From contig JAUMYJ010000011.1 in the NCBI GenBank assembly GCA_030528715.1, positions 1 to 44,509 on the forward strand: DNA of 44,509 nucleotides, written 5' to 3'. Of this stretch, positions 25,701 to 33,212 are shown piece after piece. Under the pieces are notes generated by a model. That model had not been told where the DNA came from and ran no database searches. It was given only the letters and a program-made list of their open reading frames with translations. Position 1 is the first letter of the stretch, and the number at the start of each line of letters is the position of its first letter. A program made the translations under genes and the position numbers. The stretch is from Bacteroidales bacterium. GTDB lineage: Bacteria > Bacteroidota > Bacteroidia > Bacteroidales > Bacteroidaceae.

Positions 25701-26042
25701 TATCCCTTTGCTTTTAAAGTCGGGTGCCACGAGGCGCAAGGCTAGGTGCGTTATCGTCCAAAAAAGGAATAGGATACACAGCGCACTGAGTATAGCATTC
25801 ATCATGTTGATAGAGGCTGCCACTAAGTGTGTATCGCCTACAAGCTGCGACACCACGTTGCCCATCAGCATGTAGAAAGGTGCGCCAGGAGGGTGCCCTA
25901 CTTCGAGCTTGTAAGCCGAGAGTATGAACTCTGGACAGTCCCAAAAACTAGCTGTAGGCTCAATCGTTAGCCCATAGGTGATGGCCGCAGCTAGGAAGGC
26001 CACCCAACCCATTAGGGTGTTTACGAGTTTGTAATTTTTCAT
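22755..26042 (-). CDS. DUF2723 multi-pass membrane protein (GT-C-type, TMEM260-like)
   Basis: A 1095-residue inner-membrane protein. The N-terminal 600 residues hold about a dozen membrane helices, including a GT-C-like first loop (PTASFWDCPEFILSAYKLEVGHPPGAP, with the Asp-Cys-Pro-Glu core near residue 35), as in the DUF2723 family, the relatives of human TMEM260 O-mannosyltransferase. A soluble C-terminal region follows and ends in TPR-like helices (about 960-1060). Bacterial DUF2723 proteins are proposed glycosyltransferases using lipid-linked sugars; in Bacteroidota their target is not settled. It is transcribed alone from the divergent region at 26.0-26.5 kb and ends at a strong hairpin. 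Confidence 0.85.
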   Translation of the reverse strand: MKNYKLVNTLMGWVAFLAAAITYGLTIEPTASFWDCPEFILSAYKLEVGHPPGAPFYMLMGNVVSQLVGDTHLVAASINMMNAILSALCILFLFWTITHLALRLVAPDFKSKGITTAQAIVVQGAGLVGALAYTWSDTFWFSAVEGEVYAFSSLFTAAVFWMILKWEEQADEPQADRWIILIAYCVGVSIGVHLLNLLCVPALVLVYCYRRYPNAGVRQSLIALAVSFGLIIAVLYGIVPGIVKVGGWFELLFVNELGLGFNTGFVSYIFLTTAIVVWAIYESYVGLRRSRVVWTTLVATALLGIPFVMAGWLGIVLGGALLGGLYLLLHYQTDSRKGTYLVSFPTINTAVVALFTIMVGYASYAVIVIRSGANTPMDQNSPEDVFTLGPYLGREQYGTRPLFSGQAYNSMPEYVDAGNGMMAAKRTEGTPIYSRKDKADANEPDQYVKVGDNGDIVWEQTMLFPRMYSRDHASAYEAWMGGVKGTMKYSKMGQAVKIPTQGENLKFFLSYQINFMYWRYFMWNFAGRQNDIQSMGELEHGNWLTGIKAFDNMRLGDQSLLPDSLKANKGHNVFYALPLLLGLLGFFWQAFRNKTGIQQFWVVFFLFFMTGLAIVLYINQTPQQPRERDYSYAGSFYAFAIWIGLGVPALASLLKRWKLREAPAAIVAVVLGLVVPIQMVSQTWDDHDRSGRFVASDFGSNYLESMAQEGNPLIFCNGDNDTFPLWYGQEVEGKRTDARVCNLSYLQTDWYIDQMKRPAYTSPAMPISWQRLQYNDLKRQSFPIRPDGKAQLVQLAQAQGQPHPFDVKYILSMLRDGQLNVIPTDTLTLQVDAEAVRRSGMLLVDSVIPEQMVISLAGRQHLTLAQVMMLEMLANTNWERPLYTAVTVGGNVLFGLEKYFVREGIAYRITPFANANGRVDTKRMYENVMNRFRYGGLDKGTVYLDETAMRMCWTHRSAMTTLANALLEEGDTKRATEVLEKSEIVLPVHNLPHTFMSGSYDMAKAWATLGQKAKAEAIYNELIRESEQLLAFYASLGQARANNFSTSIMQQLAMLDHIMRGAQAHTPEVAKRAENILLNYSQTFNSILQHTNQNF

Positions 26043-26118
26043 TGCTTGCGTAATTGCTTTACGTTGTATGTAATGATGTTGTTGACTTATCGTGTAAAAA
26101 TAAACGATGTGCTATCTG

Positions 26119-26126
26119 CAAAGGTA
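26119..26126 (-). promoter_or_regulatory. Putative -7 element for the DUF2723 gene
   Basis: TACCTTTG on the minus strand, about 77 bp ahead of the ATG. A -33 match is weak. Confidence 0.4.
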
Positions 26127-26176
26127 CAGATATTTTGCCAATTATTGTCTCTTGGTAAGTAGCTTTTTTCAAAACT

Positions 26177-26304
26177 ATTGTATGCAGACTGCATGATATT
26201 CTTGTGCTTTTGATTACTCTTGTTGTCTGTACGCTGCATACAATCGTCTGAAGGCTTTGAACAAATGGCAGACGGCCTTGAACATTTGTCCGTAGACCTT
26301 AGCC
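26177..26304. repeat. Degenerate 21-22 bp tandem repeat array (six units)
   Basis: Units begin at 26177, 26198, 26220, 26242, 26263 and 26284 with lengths of 21-22 bp. The last three are the most alike: each has an opening A/T run, a CTG/CAG/CCG-AG-C core and CCTT/CTTTG near the end, two of them finishing TTGAAC. The same rhythm and TTGTCCG-AG-C core recur at 39543-39629. No spacers of the CRISPR type. Confidence 0.55.
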
Positions 26305-26345
26305 AAACAAAATAGTCGGTAACAGCGAAAAAATGGCGAAAAAAT

Positions 26346-26377
26346 TTGGATTTCGCCCCTTTGGTGTTGTATCTTTG
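26346..26377 (+). promoter_or_regulatory. Promoter of the HU-related gene
   Basis: TTG at 26346-26348, 21 bp, TATCTTTG at 26370-26377. Confidence 0.65.
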
Positions 26378-26498
26378 CATTAGCTTTGTCGCTATCAAGA
26401 CAATAGCATGGTACTATGCAGCTAAGGCAGAATGCCTTGTATAGATGAGTAACTTGCTATGGCTTGCCCATGATAGGCTTAACCTTAATCTAAATACA

Positions 26499-27161
26499 AT
26501 GACACACATCACACTACGCCAAATGCCAAGTGGCATGCATGGCAGTAGCCAGCAGCTTGTGGCTGGCTTTGCACAAACACAGCGCATTTCGCTTACACAG
26601 CTAGCCGAAGAAATTTCGGCGGAATGCACATTAACACCAGCTGATATAGTGGGCTGTATTGAGGCTTTAACTAGTGCCATCGCACGGCATGTAAGCCGTG
26701 GGCACTCGGTGTCTTTGGGGCATCTAGGCACAGTGTCGGCTACGTTGAAAGTAGTGGACGAGCCTCTCCTTTCTCAGCGCACGGAGCTCTCTACTAAGAG
26801 CCATCTGCCACGTGTAAAGGCTGTGCACCTACGCCGTATCTCCTTTCGCCCGAGTAGCTTATTACGACAAAAGACCGAAGAGGCGTTGCAACGTGTCGTG
26901 GTTCGTCCACAACGCATTATAGTACAATCAAGTCCAAACACTAGCCCCAGCGAGCGTCTTGCTTTGCTACAACGTTATCTGAGGCGGTGGTCTATTATCA
27001 GTGTGCGACAATATGCAAAACTTGTTGGTATCAGTCGTTATTTAGCCTCGAAAGAATTGCACCGCTGGCACCATGAAGTGGGTAACCACATCGGTGTAGC
27101 GGGTCAAGGCACACATCGTATGACAGTATGGGAAGAGGGCGATATGCCGAGCAATGTCTAA
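26499..27161 (+). CDS. HU-related DNA-binding protein with C-terminal HTH
   Basis: A 220-residue protein starting at the ATG at 26499 (MTHITLRQMPSG). Residues about 20-110 follow the HU/IHF pattern of the Bacteroidota HU-related family: helical start (ISLTQLAEEISAECTLTPAD), IEALTSAIARHVSRGHSVSLGHLGTVSATL, and a beta-arm region with FRPSSLLRQ. Residues about 155-215 look like a helix-turn-helix or winged helix (ISVRQYAKLVGISRYLASKEL) ending in THRMTVWEE. HU-related proteins bend or coat DNA; the extra C-terminal domain may add sequence specificity. Transcribed alone from its own promoter. Confidence 0.75.
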   Translation: MTHITLRQMPSGMHGSSQQLVAGFAQTQRISLTQLAEEISAECTLTPADIVGCIEALTSAIARHVSRGHSVSLGHLGTVSATLKVVDEPLLSQRTELSTKSHLPRVKAVHLRRISFRPSSLLRQKTEEALQRVVVRPQRIIVQSSPNTSPSERLALLQRYLRRWSIISVRQYAKLVGISRYLASKELHRWHHEVGNHIGVAGQGTHRMTVWEEGDMPSNV

Positions 27162-27244
27162 GGTTACAACTTAGGGAGTAGCTGCTAAATTACTGAGCGC
27201 TTGTAGTATAGGGGGGTAACGAGGCTGCTGATATGATAAATTAG

Positions 27245-27282
27245 GAGCGATTGTCTTTGAATACAATCTTAGACAATCGCTC
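27245..27282. terminator. Hairpin after the HU-related gene
   Basis: Perfect 12 bp arms GAGCGATTGTCT/AGACAATCGCTC (27245-27256 with 27271-27282), 14 nt loop. No T-run follows. The arms contain ATTGTC, as in the repeats at 15.5 and 39.6 kb. Confidence 0.6.
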
Positions 27283-27401
27283 ATGTACTTATCTCAAAGT
27301 GAGGGAGTAGAGCTGTCTTTCTTATGAAATGCTCGATGCTCAGTGAGTTTCTTGGTAAGCGGCGACTCTTTATCTATCTGATAACACAAAGGAAAAATAA
27401 A

Positions 27402-27429
27402 AGGCTACACCGTGATTGTGGCGCAGCCT
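27402..27429 (-). terminator. Terminator of the ftsX-folK operon
   Basis: On the minus strand AGGCTGCGCC pairs with GGTGTAGCCT (two G-T pairs) and is followed by TTTTATTTTT. It lies 23 bp beyond the folK-GNAT stop. Confidence 0.8.
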
Positions 27430-27451
27430 AAAAAGAGAGGTTATTTTTGTA

Positions 27452-28372
27452 TTAGAGCTCTAAACGATAGACATTTGTCTCGCGTTGTGTAAAGCCTGTG
27501 GCTTGGTAAAGTCGGTTGGCTATCTTACGTTTTGGGCGACTTGTGAGCTGTAGTGTCGTAGCACCAAGGCAGTGTGCTTCGCGCCTTGCGAGTTGTATCA
27601 GCTTGCGCCCATAGCCTTTACCCTGATGGCGTGGTACGACAGCTACATCTTCTAGCCATGCTTTACGACCGGTGAGGGCTGGTGCTGTGACGATGGTAAA
27701 CATGCCTACGGCAATGCCATAACAGCGGTAAATGTAAAGTTGGCTTTGTTGGGAGCCTATTATAGCACGCAGCTCTTGTAAACTTACCGCAGGTGTGTCG
27801 GAGCTGAGTGTTTGGAGCAATTCGTTGACATCGGCTGTGACCTCTTCGTTTATATTAGAAGGTGTGAGCGGATGAAGGTATTCGGGGTGTTGTATCGCAG
27901 GTAGGCGATCAAGCATCATATCCAGTAGCTCCGCATAGGCTAGATCAAGTGTGGGGTGAATGGCCTCGGGAGCAATCTGAACCAATGGTGCTAATACAAA
28001 CAAGCGCTCATGCATGCGCGGATGGGGGAGGGTCAGATCGGGTGTGTTGACTACGATAGCATCATAAGTAAGAATGTCAATGTCTATCGGGCGGTCGGTG
28101 TGTTGCTGCTCTACGGACTTGCTGGTGCGTCCTAACTCGCGTTCAATATCTTGTGTTGTGGTAAGGAGCTCCTGAGGCGTGAGTGTGGTGGTCATCTGAA
28201 TGACTGCATTAAGAAATGCATGGTTGCTCTCGAAAGCCACAGGCTTTGTCTCTACACACTCGGAATAGGCCACGAGTGTACCCACACGTTCTTGCAAAAG
28301 CTGCAAGGATTGCTGTAAACGTTCAAAACGCTTGCCTTGGTTGCTGCCAAGGCCTAAAAAAATGGTGTGCAT
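27452..28372 (-). CDS. folK: HPPK (FolK) fused to a GNAT acetyltransferase
   Basis: A 306-residue two-domain protein. Residues 1-150 are 6-hydroxymethyl-7,8-dihydropterin pyrophosphokinase, folate synthesis: IFLGLGSNQGKR, NHAFLNAVIQM, the catalytic RPIDIDILTYD and LPHPRMHERLFVLAPL. Residues about 165-306 form a GNAT N-acetyltransferase with the acetyl-CoA loop VVPRHQGKGYGRKLIQLARREA and C-terminal RLYQATGFTQRETNVYRLEL. HPPK alone is normally about 150-170 residues, so this is a genuine in-frame fusion. It follows queA by 14 bp and ends the operon. Folate function is well supported; the acetyl acceptor is unknown. Confidence 0.92.
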   Translation of the reverse strand: MHTIFLGLGSNQGKRFERLQQSLQLLQERVGTLVAYSECVETKPVAFESNHAFLNAVIQMTTTLTPQELLTTTQDIERELGRTSKSVEQQHTDRPIDIDILTYDAIVVNTPDLTLPHPRMHERLFVLAPLVQIAPEAIHPTLDLAYAELLDMMLDRLPAIQHPEYLHPLTPSNINEEVTADVNELLQTLSSDTPAVSLQELRAIIGSQQSQLYIYRCYGIAVGMFTIVTAPALTGRKAWLEDVAVVPRHQGKGYGRKLIQLARREAHCLGATTLQLTSRPKRKIANRLYQATGFTQRETNVYRLEL

Positions 28373-28386
28373 AGGTGTGGAAGTTA

Positions 28387-29442
28387 TTAGTCTACAATAA
28401 GGAACGCATCACCATAGGGCCCAAACTTATAGTCACACTCTAAGGCTAAGTCGTAGGCTTTCATCACATGCTCATAGCCACCAAAGGCAGCTGTTAGCAT
28501 GAGGAGAGCACTCTTTGGAAGGTAAAAGCCTGCTAGCATGGCATTGGCAATTTGGAAGTCGTGGGGAGGGAATATAAAGCGATTAGTCATGCCTTCGAAT
28601 GGGCGAATGTGGTGCTGTGTGTCAGCTGCGGTTTCAAGTGCACGCTGTACGGTGGTACCTACGGCTACGACTTTACGGCCAGCATCTCGCGCTGCATTTA
28701 CTTTGAAGCAACATTCTTCGGTAATGCGCATTTGTTCAGAGTCTACTTTATGTTTGGTTAGGTCGTCTACATCTGAATCATTAAAGTTGCTCGTGCCACA
28801 ATGGAGTGTGAGGAAAGCAAGGTCTATGCCCTTGATTTCAAGTTTTTTCATCATCTCCCGAGAGAAATGCAGGCTGGCTGATGGAGCTGTTACTGCGCCC
28901 TCTTCGGTAGCAAAAACACTTTGGAAGCGCTCTAAATCTTCTATTTCGCTCTCACGCTTAAAAATTTTGCGTGGGAGGGGAGCTTCTCCTAGCGCAAAAA
29001 GCATTTGTCGAAACTCATCGTTGGGGCCATCAAACAAGAAGCGTAGCGTGCGACCACGGCTAGTAGTGTTGTCAATGACTTCGGCTACAACGGAGTCATC
29101 GGGGCCAAAATAAAGTTTATTGCCAATACGTATTTTGCGAGCTGGGTCTACGAGTACACCCCAGAGATTTTGGGCTGGGTTGAGCTCTTGTTGCAAGAAT
29201 ACTTCAATACGTGCACCTGTTTTTTCCTTGTTGCCATAGAGTCGAGCAGGCAATACACGAGTGTTGTTGAACACAAACACATCGTGCTCATCGAAGTAGT
29301 CGAGAATATCTTTGAAATAGCGATGTTCGATTTCGCCAGTTTTGCGATGAAGTACCATCATACGCGACTCATCGCGATATTTATAAGGGTACTGTGCAAG
29401 ACGTTCTTCGGGTAGCGAGAATTGGAACTGTGAGAGCTTCAT
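28387..29442 (-). CDS. queA: S-adenosylmethionine:tRNA ribosyltransferase-isomerase
   Basis: A 351-residue cytosolic enzyme that transfers the ribosyl group of SAM to 7-aminomethyl-7-deazaguanine in tRNA, forming epoxyqueuosine. Clear QueA blocks: LPEERLAQYPYKYRDESRMMVLHR, VFVFNNTRVLPARLYGNK, the central HLHFS-type TAPSASLHFSREM, FLTLHCGTSNF, and VAVGTTVQRALETA. Length is normal for the family. It sits between truB and folK; all three neighbours deal with tRNA or cofactors, a conserved Bacteroidota order. Confidence 0.95.
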   Translation of the reverse strand: MKLSQFQFSLPEERLAQYPYKYRDESRMMVLHRKTGEIEHRYFKDILDYFDEHDVFVFNNTRVLPARLYGNKEKTGARIEVFLQQELNPAQNLWGVLVDPARKIRIGNKLYFGPDDSVVAEVIDNTTSRGRTLRFLFDGPNDEFRQMLFALGEAPLPRKIFKRESEIEDLERFQSVFATEEGAVTAPSASLHFSREMMKKLEIKGIDLAFLTLHCGTSNFNDSDVDDLTKHKVDSEQMRITEECCFKVNAARDAGRKVVAVGTTVQRALETAADTQHHIRPFEGMTNRFIFPPHDFQIANAMLAGFYLPKSALLMLTAAFGGYEHVMKAYDLALECDYKFGPYGDAFLIVD

Positions 29443-29495
29443 ACGCTTATGCTTAATTGAGTGTGTTGTTGTGCTAAATTAAATGGGGAAGAATG

Positions 29496-30320
29496 CTATA
29501 AACGCTGTGGTGTATTGGGGCTTTGGGAGGTGAGTTTGCGCACAGCAGCCCGTTGTTTTTTGAGACTTTGGTTGTCAAGTAGGGTAGTAGCTATGTTGTG
29601 CGTGGTCAACCAATCTTCGAAAGTGTCAAGCGTAAAGCAGTCTGCTAAGCTAAACTGGCCAACACGTGTGCGGCGCAAATAAGTCAAATATGCTCCAGAG
29701 TCAAGTGCTTGTCCTATGTCACGTGCTAGGGCACGTATGTAAGTACCTTTGCTGCATACGATGCGTAGCGTGAGCTGCATGTGCTGAGTATCGAAGGCAA
29801 TAATCTCTATTTCATCAATGTTGAGTGGCTTGGCACGTAGCTCTACGTCTTGGCCTTTACGAGCTAAATCGTAGGCTCGCTGCCCTTGTATTTTAACGGC
29901 AGAGAATACTGGTGGGATTTGCATGATTTCGCCGATAAAAGAAGGGACTACCTCGGCTATGCGTTCGGGGGTGATGTGCTCGGTCGCAAACGTAGCATCT
30001 ACCGCATGCTCCATGTCGTAGCTAGGTGTCGTAGCTCCGAGTTGTAGTGTTGCTACGTATTCTTTGACACCTGTTTGTAGCTCGTCAATGAGGCGCGTAG
30101 CGCGTCCTGTTGTGAGTATAATAACGCCAGAGGCTAATGGGTCGAGTGTGCCAGCATGCCCTACTTTTATTTTTGCACCTGCCATTTTCTCAGTAAGTAA
30201 CTTACGTGTACGGCTAACGATGCCAAATGAAGACCACTCTAATGGCTTGTCGAAGGCTAGCACTATACCCTGCTGAAAATTAAAAAGCAGTTCTTCTGGG
30301 GAGGCTGTTGTTTCGGTCAT
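29496..30320 (-). CDS. truB: tRNA pseudouridine(55) synthase
   Basis: A 274-residue enzyme that makes pseudouridine 55 in the T-loop of most tRNAs. The start of the domain is FDKPLEWSSFGIVSRTRKLL; the catalytic Asp lies in GHAGTLDPLASGVIILTTGRAT. Later blocks YVATLQLGATTPSYDME, IPPVFSAVKIQGQRAYDLARKG and SKGTYIRALARDIGQALDSGAYLTYLRR match TruB. It starts 25 bp after uppP and precedes queA by 53 bp in the same operon. The C-terminal extension after the catalytic domain is basic and short. Confidence 0.95.
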   Translation of the reverse strand: MTETTASPEELLFNFQQGIVLAFDKPLEWSSFGIVSRTRKLLTEKMAGAKIKVGHAGTLDPLASGVIILTTGRATRLIDELQTGVKEYVATLQLGATTPSYDMEHAVDATFATEHITPERIAEVVPSFIGEIMQIPPVFSAVKIQGQRAYDLARKGQDVELRAKPLNIDEIEIIAFDTQHMQLTLRIVCSKGTYIRALARDIGQALDSGAYLTYLRRTRVGQFSLADCFTLDTFEDWLTTHNIATTLLDNQSLKKQRAAVRKLTSQSPNTPQRL

Positions 30321-30345
30321 GACTTTTTATGTAGTGTGCGTGTCG

Positions 30346-31215
30346 TTAATCTATCATGTGAAGGTCTACACCAGCTATGAGTAGGCCGATGATGAGTAGC
30401 CCTATCACGATGCGATACCAGCCAAACACTGCAAAACCATGGCGCATGAGAACGTCTAAGAAGCCTTTGATGGCCAATAACCCGACGATAAAACTCACTA
30501 CACAACCTAGTAGGAGAGTGCCAAGATTGTTCATCAGTAGCGTACTACTTCCTTCTTGCATAAAAAGTTGTAGTAGCTTATATCCAGTGGCTGCTGCCAT
30601 TGTTGGTACGGCTAAAAAGAACGAAAATTCGGCAGCATCTTTGCGTGTCATTTTTTGGGCTAGACCACCAACAATCGTAGCCATAGAGCGCGATACACCT
30701 GGTATCATTGCTATACATTGAAAGAGGCCTACGACAAAGGCATTGCGATAGGTTAGTGAGGAGCCTTCGGTGCGATTGCCAAAGAGACGATCGATGTAGA
30801 GCATGAATATTCCTCCGACAACCAGCATTATGGCTACAATCTCAACACGCTCTAAGGCTTGGTCAATGTAGTCATCTAGGGCAAAGCCTATAATAGCTGC
30901 GGGTAGGAAGCCTACAAGAAGTTTGGTATAAAAGCTAAATCGTGATAGTAAACGCTGTACGTAGCTGTTGCCCTCCGCTGTATGAAGAACAAAAAAACGC
31001 CGCCAATAAAGTACCACGACACTAAGGATAGCACCAAACTGGATAATTATGGTAAAGGCTTTGACAAAATCAGTACTTGCTATACCAAGTAGTTTCTGGG
31101 CAATAATCATATGCCCGGTACTTGATACAGGGAGAAACTCTGTGAGTCCTTCTACAATAGCGATGATGATGGTTTGCAGCCACGTAAGGTCGCTGCTAGA
31201 TATTATTGGCAACAT
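30346..31215 (-). CDS. uppP: Undecaprenyl-diphosphatase
   Basis: A 289-residue inner-membrane protein (BacA family) that dephosphorylates undecaprenyl pyrophosphate, recycling the lipid carrier of cell-wall synthesis. Signature motifs: EGLTEFLPVSSTGHMI (about residues 18-33) and MIPGVSRSMATIVGG (about 165-180), with eight or so membrane helices. The gene lies 9 bp after the DUF3098 gene and before truB in the conserved operon. Confidence 0.95.
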   Translation of the reverse strand: MLPIISSSDLTWLQTIIIAIVEGLTEFLPVSSTGHMIIAQKLLGIASTDFVKAFTIIIQFGAILSVVVLYWRRFFVLHTAEGNSYVQRLLSRFSFYTKLLVGFLPAAIIGFALDDYIDQALERVEIVAIMLVVGGIFMLYIDRLFGNRTEGSSLTYRNAFVVGLFQCIAMIPGVSRSMATIVGGLAQKMTRKDAAEFSFFLAVPTMAAATGYKLLQLFMQEGSSTLLMNNLGTLLLGCVVSFIVGLLAIKGFLDVLMRHGFAVFGWYRIVIGLLIIGLLIAGVDLHMID

Positions 31216-31224
31216 CGGCTCGTA

Positions 31225-31488
31225 CTATTCGGCGGTTTCGCGAGGAGTGGTTGCTGCTACGGCATTGTGTTTGCCGCGATACATGATAGCTACTCCCATC
31301 ATGATAAATCCTACGACACACACGATAGGAGCTATTTTAATGCGGCGTACACTAAAAATTTCGGGATTGAAAGCCTCTGCCGTAGAGCCTTCACCTCCCA
31401 TAAGTAGAAAGCCTACAATGATGATAACTACGGCGATGGCCATGAGGATAAAATTGGCCTTGCCAAGGGCATACTTGTGTTGTTCCAT
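31225..31488 (-). CDS. DUF3098 membrane protein
   Basis: An 87-residue protein with two membrane helices: ANFILMAIAVVIIIVGFLLMGG and IAPIVCVVGFIMMGVAIMYR, joined by an extracytoplasmic loop with FNPEIFSVRRI. This is the conserved DUF3098 protein encoded between ftsX and uppP throughout Bacteroidota. No function is established; the position suggests a role linked to FtsX or cell division. Confidence 0.9.
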   Translation of the reverse strand: MEQHKYALGKANFILMAIAVVIIIVGFLLMGGEGSTAEAFNPEIFSVRRIKIAPIVCVVGFIMMGVAIMYRGKHNAVAATTPRETAE

Positions 31489-31540
31489 TATCTTGTTGAT
31501 TTTGTTTTGCTATTGGTTTTACTTCTATGGTACGTTTCGC

Positions 31541-32401
31541 CTAGTCTAAATAAACGGCACTACCACGTTTGCGTAGGTGCTTGTTTACTGCAAAATATGC
31601 GCTTAGCTGTGTCATGAGTAGGCTTACGACAAAGATTGACAGCACAGTGACGATAGCTATATCTGGTGTTACTACACGTTGCATGCTTACGTCCCACGAG
31701 CGTAGCACATGCATGCCACTAAGCATCACGGTTGAGGCGGTAAGTGCTGAGACAAACCCTATCCAAAATGCTTGCCGTAAGAAAGGCTTACGGATAAAGC
31801 TATGGCGTGCACCTACGAGCTTCATTGTGTGGATTTGCATGCGTCGTGCATAGATGCTTAATCGTAGCATGTTGTTGATGAGCGATACCGAAACTAAGAG
31901 TAGTAGGCCAGCGATAGCTAGCAAAATGATGCTGATGTTACGAATGTTGTGATTGATGTCCTTGATGAGGGTTTCGGGGTAGACCACCTCTACTACGCAT
32001 GGGTGAGCTTGCCAGCGAGCGAGTATTTTTTGTAAGCTGTCGGTGTTGGCGTAGTCTGCAATGAGGCGTACGTCAAAGCTTGCAGGCATGGGATTGTTCT
32101 CTAAGAATTCTACGGGGTCGGCTTGTTCTTTTGCGGCTTGCTCTTTTGATGTATAGCTCAATTTGCGCACATAGCCACTTGTGCGTAGCATCTGTTGCAC
32201 TTCGTAGGCTTCGTGTTGTGTAGTAGCGTCATCTAGTAGTAGGGCTATTGAAAAGTCTTCGCGCATCATGCGCCCAAGTTTCTCACCTGCTGTCACTGAG
32301 AATACAACGACTCCTAGGAGCAGCAACACTAACGTGGTACTTATGCAGGGTATGAGTACCTTTTGTCCAAGATGACCACGGTGCGTTGTTTCCTTCGTCA
32401 T
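31541..32401 (-). CDS. ftsX: Cell division protein FtsX
   Basis: A 286-residue permease-like membrane protein. An N-terminal helix (LIPCISTTLVLLLLGVVVFSV) is followed by a periplasmic domain (about residues 45-165) and a C-terminal group of three helices (IILLAIAGLLLLVSVSLINN onward). FtsX forms the FtsEX complex that activates peptidoglycan hydrolases at the septum; FtsE is not in this window. First gene of the six-gene operon, with a strong promoter at 32486-32516. Confidence 0.92.
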   Translation of the reverse strand: MTKETTHRGHLGQKVLIPCISTTLVLLLLGVVVFSVTAGEKLGRMMREDFSIALLLDDATTQHEAYEVQQMLRTSGYVRKLSYTSKEQAAKEQADPVEFLENNPMPASFDVRLIADYANTDSLQKILARWQAHPCVVEVVYPETLIKDINHNIRNISIILLAIAGLLLLVSVSLINNMLRLSIYARRMQIHTMKLVGARHSFIRKPFLRQAFWIGFVSALTASTVMLSGMHVLRSWDVSMQRVVTPDIAIVTVLSIFVVSLLMTQLSAYFAVNKHLRKRGSAVYLD

Positions 32402-32485
32402 AGAGTTTATATTTATAAAAAGTGCATCAATATCTATGCTTATGTTTTGCCTAGGGTGTAACTAGCCATATTACATAATCGATTG

Positions 32486-32516
32486 CAAAGATACGAAATA
32501 AAAGAACCAAATGCAA
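32486..32516 (-). promoter_or_regulatory. Promoter of the ftsX operon
   Basis: On the minus strand TTG (32514-32516), 20 bp, TATCTTTG (32486-32493): complete Bacteroidota promoter, with a leader of about 80 nt. Confidence 0.75.
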
Positions 32517-32726
32517 GTCTTTGTGCGTTTTAGAGCTTAAATCTACTGTTTAGGCTCTAGATTTTAGGGTTATATATACTAAGATCTATATCCTATTAAG
32601 CTATGTTAGGCTTTTAGAATAGCCCATTTACTCTTTTGTAGTAGGTATATAGGTGTCGCAGATGTTGCTCTTTATTCAGCTTAATTTTTATTTGGATTAT
32701 GGCAGATGTTGTCATGCTTGATGGCT
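32517..32726. other. Intergenic stretch, nothing recognised
   Basis: A/T-rich DNA between the ftsX promoter and the end of the candidate minus-strand RNA. No ORF, repeat or hairpin worth naming. Confidence 0.5.
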
Positions 32727-32761
32727 AAAAAACACCTGCACTCAGTAGATGAGTGCAGGTG
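32727..32761 (-). terminator. Strong intrinsic terminator, minus strand
   Basis: Perfect 12 bp stem CACCTGCACTCA/TGAGTGCAGGTG (32733-32744 with 32750-32761), 5 nt loop, followed on the minus strand by six T (32727-32732). Confidence 0.9.
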
Positions 32762-32963
32762 CGGTTGTTTAGTTTGTGTGTTGGTTGTATTGCGACTGAG
32801 TTTCAGCGGTCGTACCAATGCAAAATAGGGTGGGGCGTTGGTACGATTAAAGGGTTTTGTGTTATCGTGTGTCACAACTTTATAATGCTTGTGGCTAGAC
32901 CACTACTATTAGAATGTTCAAAAAGATAGCTCAAAACCACATTTTTGCCATTCCTCTCAGAAA
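32727..32963 (-). ncRNA. Candidate small RNA, minus strand (about 235 nt)
   Basis: A near-consensus promoter on the minus strand (TTG at 33000-33002, 20 bp, TATCTTTA at 32972-32979) and a strong terminator (32727-32761) bound a stretch with no good gene; a 64-codon frame at 32681-32875 runs through the terminator. Inside, TCGTACCAA (32810-32818) pairs with TTGGTACGA (32838-32846), and a short CTGA/TCAG hairpin lies nearby. Alternatively it is only the 3' tail of the MBOAT transcript. No RNA family recognised. Confidence 0.35.
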
Positions 32964-32971
32964 TGCTGGGG

Positions 32972-33002
32972 TAAAGATAAGCTATTTATTTTGATTAAGC
33001 AA
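32972..33002 (-). promoter_or_regulatory. Possible promoter of the minus-strand small RNA
   Basis: TTG, exactly 20 bp, then TATCTTTA, one base off TAnnTTTG. Its spacing equals that of the ftsX promoter 480 bp away. Confidence 0.4.
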
Positions 33003-33212
33003 GAGAAAGTACGAATTTATTATGACGCGCGTTCATATTTAACATTTGAGGCTAGTCTCACCCTATTTACTTGTTGTGGCGTATAGGTGTTAAGCTGCCA
33101 ATTGTAGACTTTTACTGATGGTGCAGACAAAAGTTAAATACCCTTTCCTTGGTTAACCTGCGCTACTACATAGTCTTGCGTAAGGGAGATAAAAGCGGGA
33201 GCAAGAGAAGTG

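Larger units (their letters stand above)
26043..26498. other. Divergent intergenic region with repeat array
   Basis: No credible gene. It holds a TACCTTTG element on the minus strand (26119-26126), the 21-22 bp repeat array (26177-26304) and the promoter of the HU-related gene (26346-26377). Confidence 0.6.

Noticed and set aside
26177-26304. CRISPR array
   Set aside because: Units abut without unique spacers, are degenerate, and no cas genes are present.
28538-29113. A 191-codon plus-strand frame inside queA
   Set aside because: It is the antisense shadow of a well-supported enzyme gene.
32681-32875. A 64-codon minus-strand frame
   Set aside because: It reads through a strong terminator with its T-run and has a random-looking composition.
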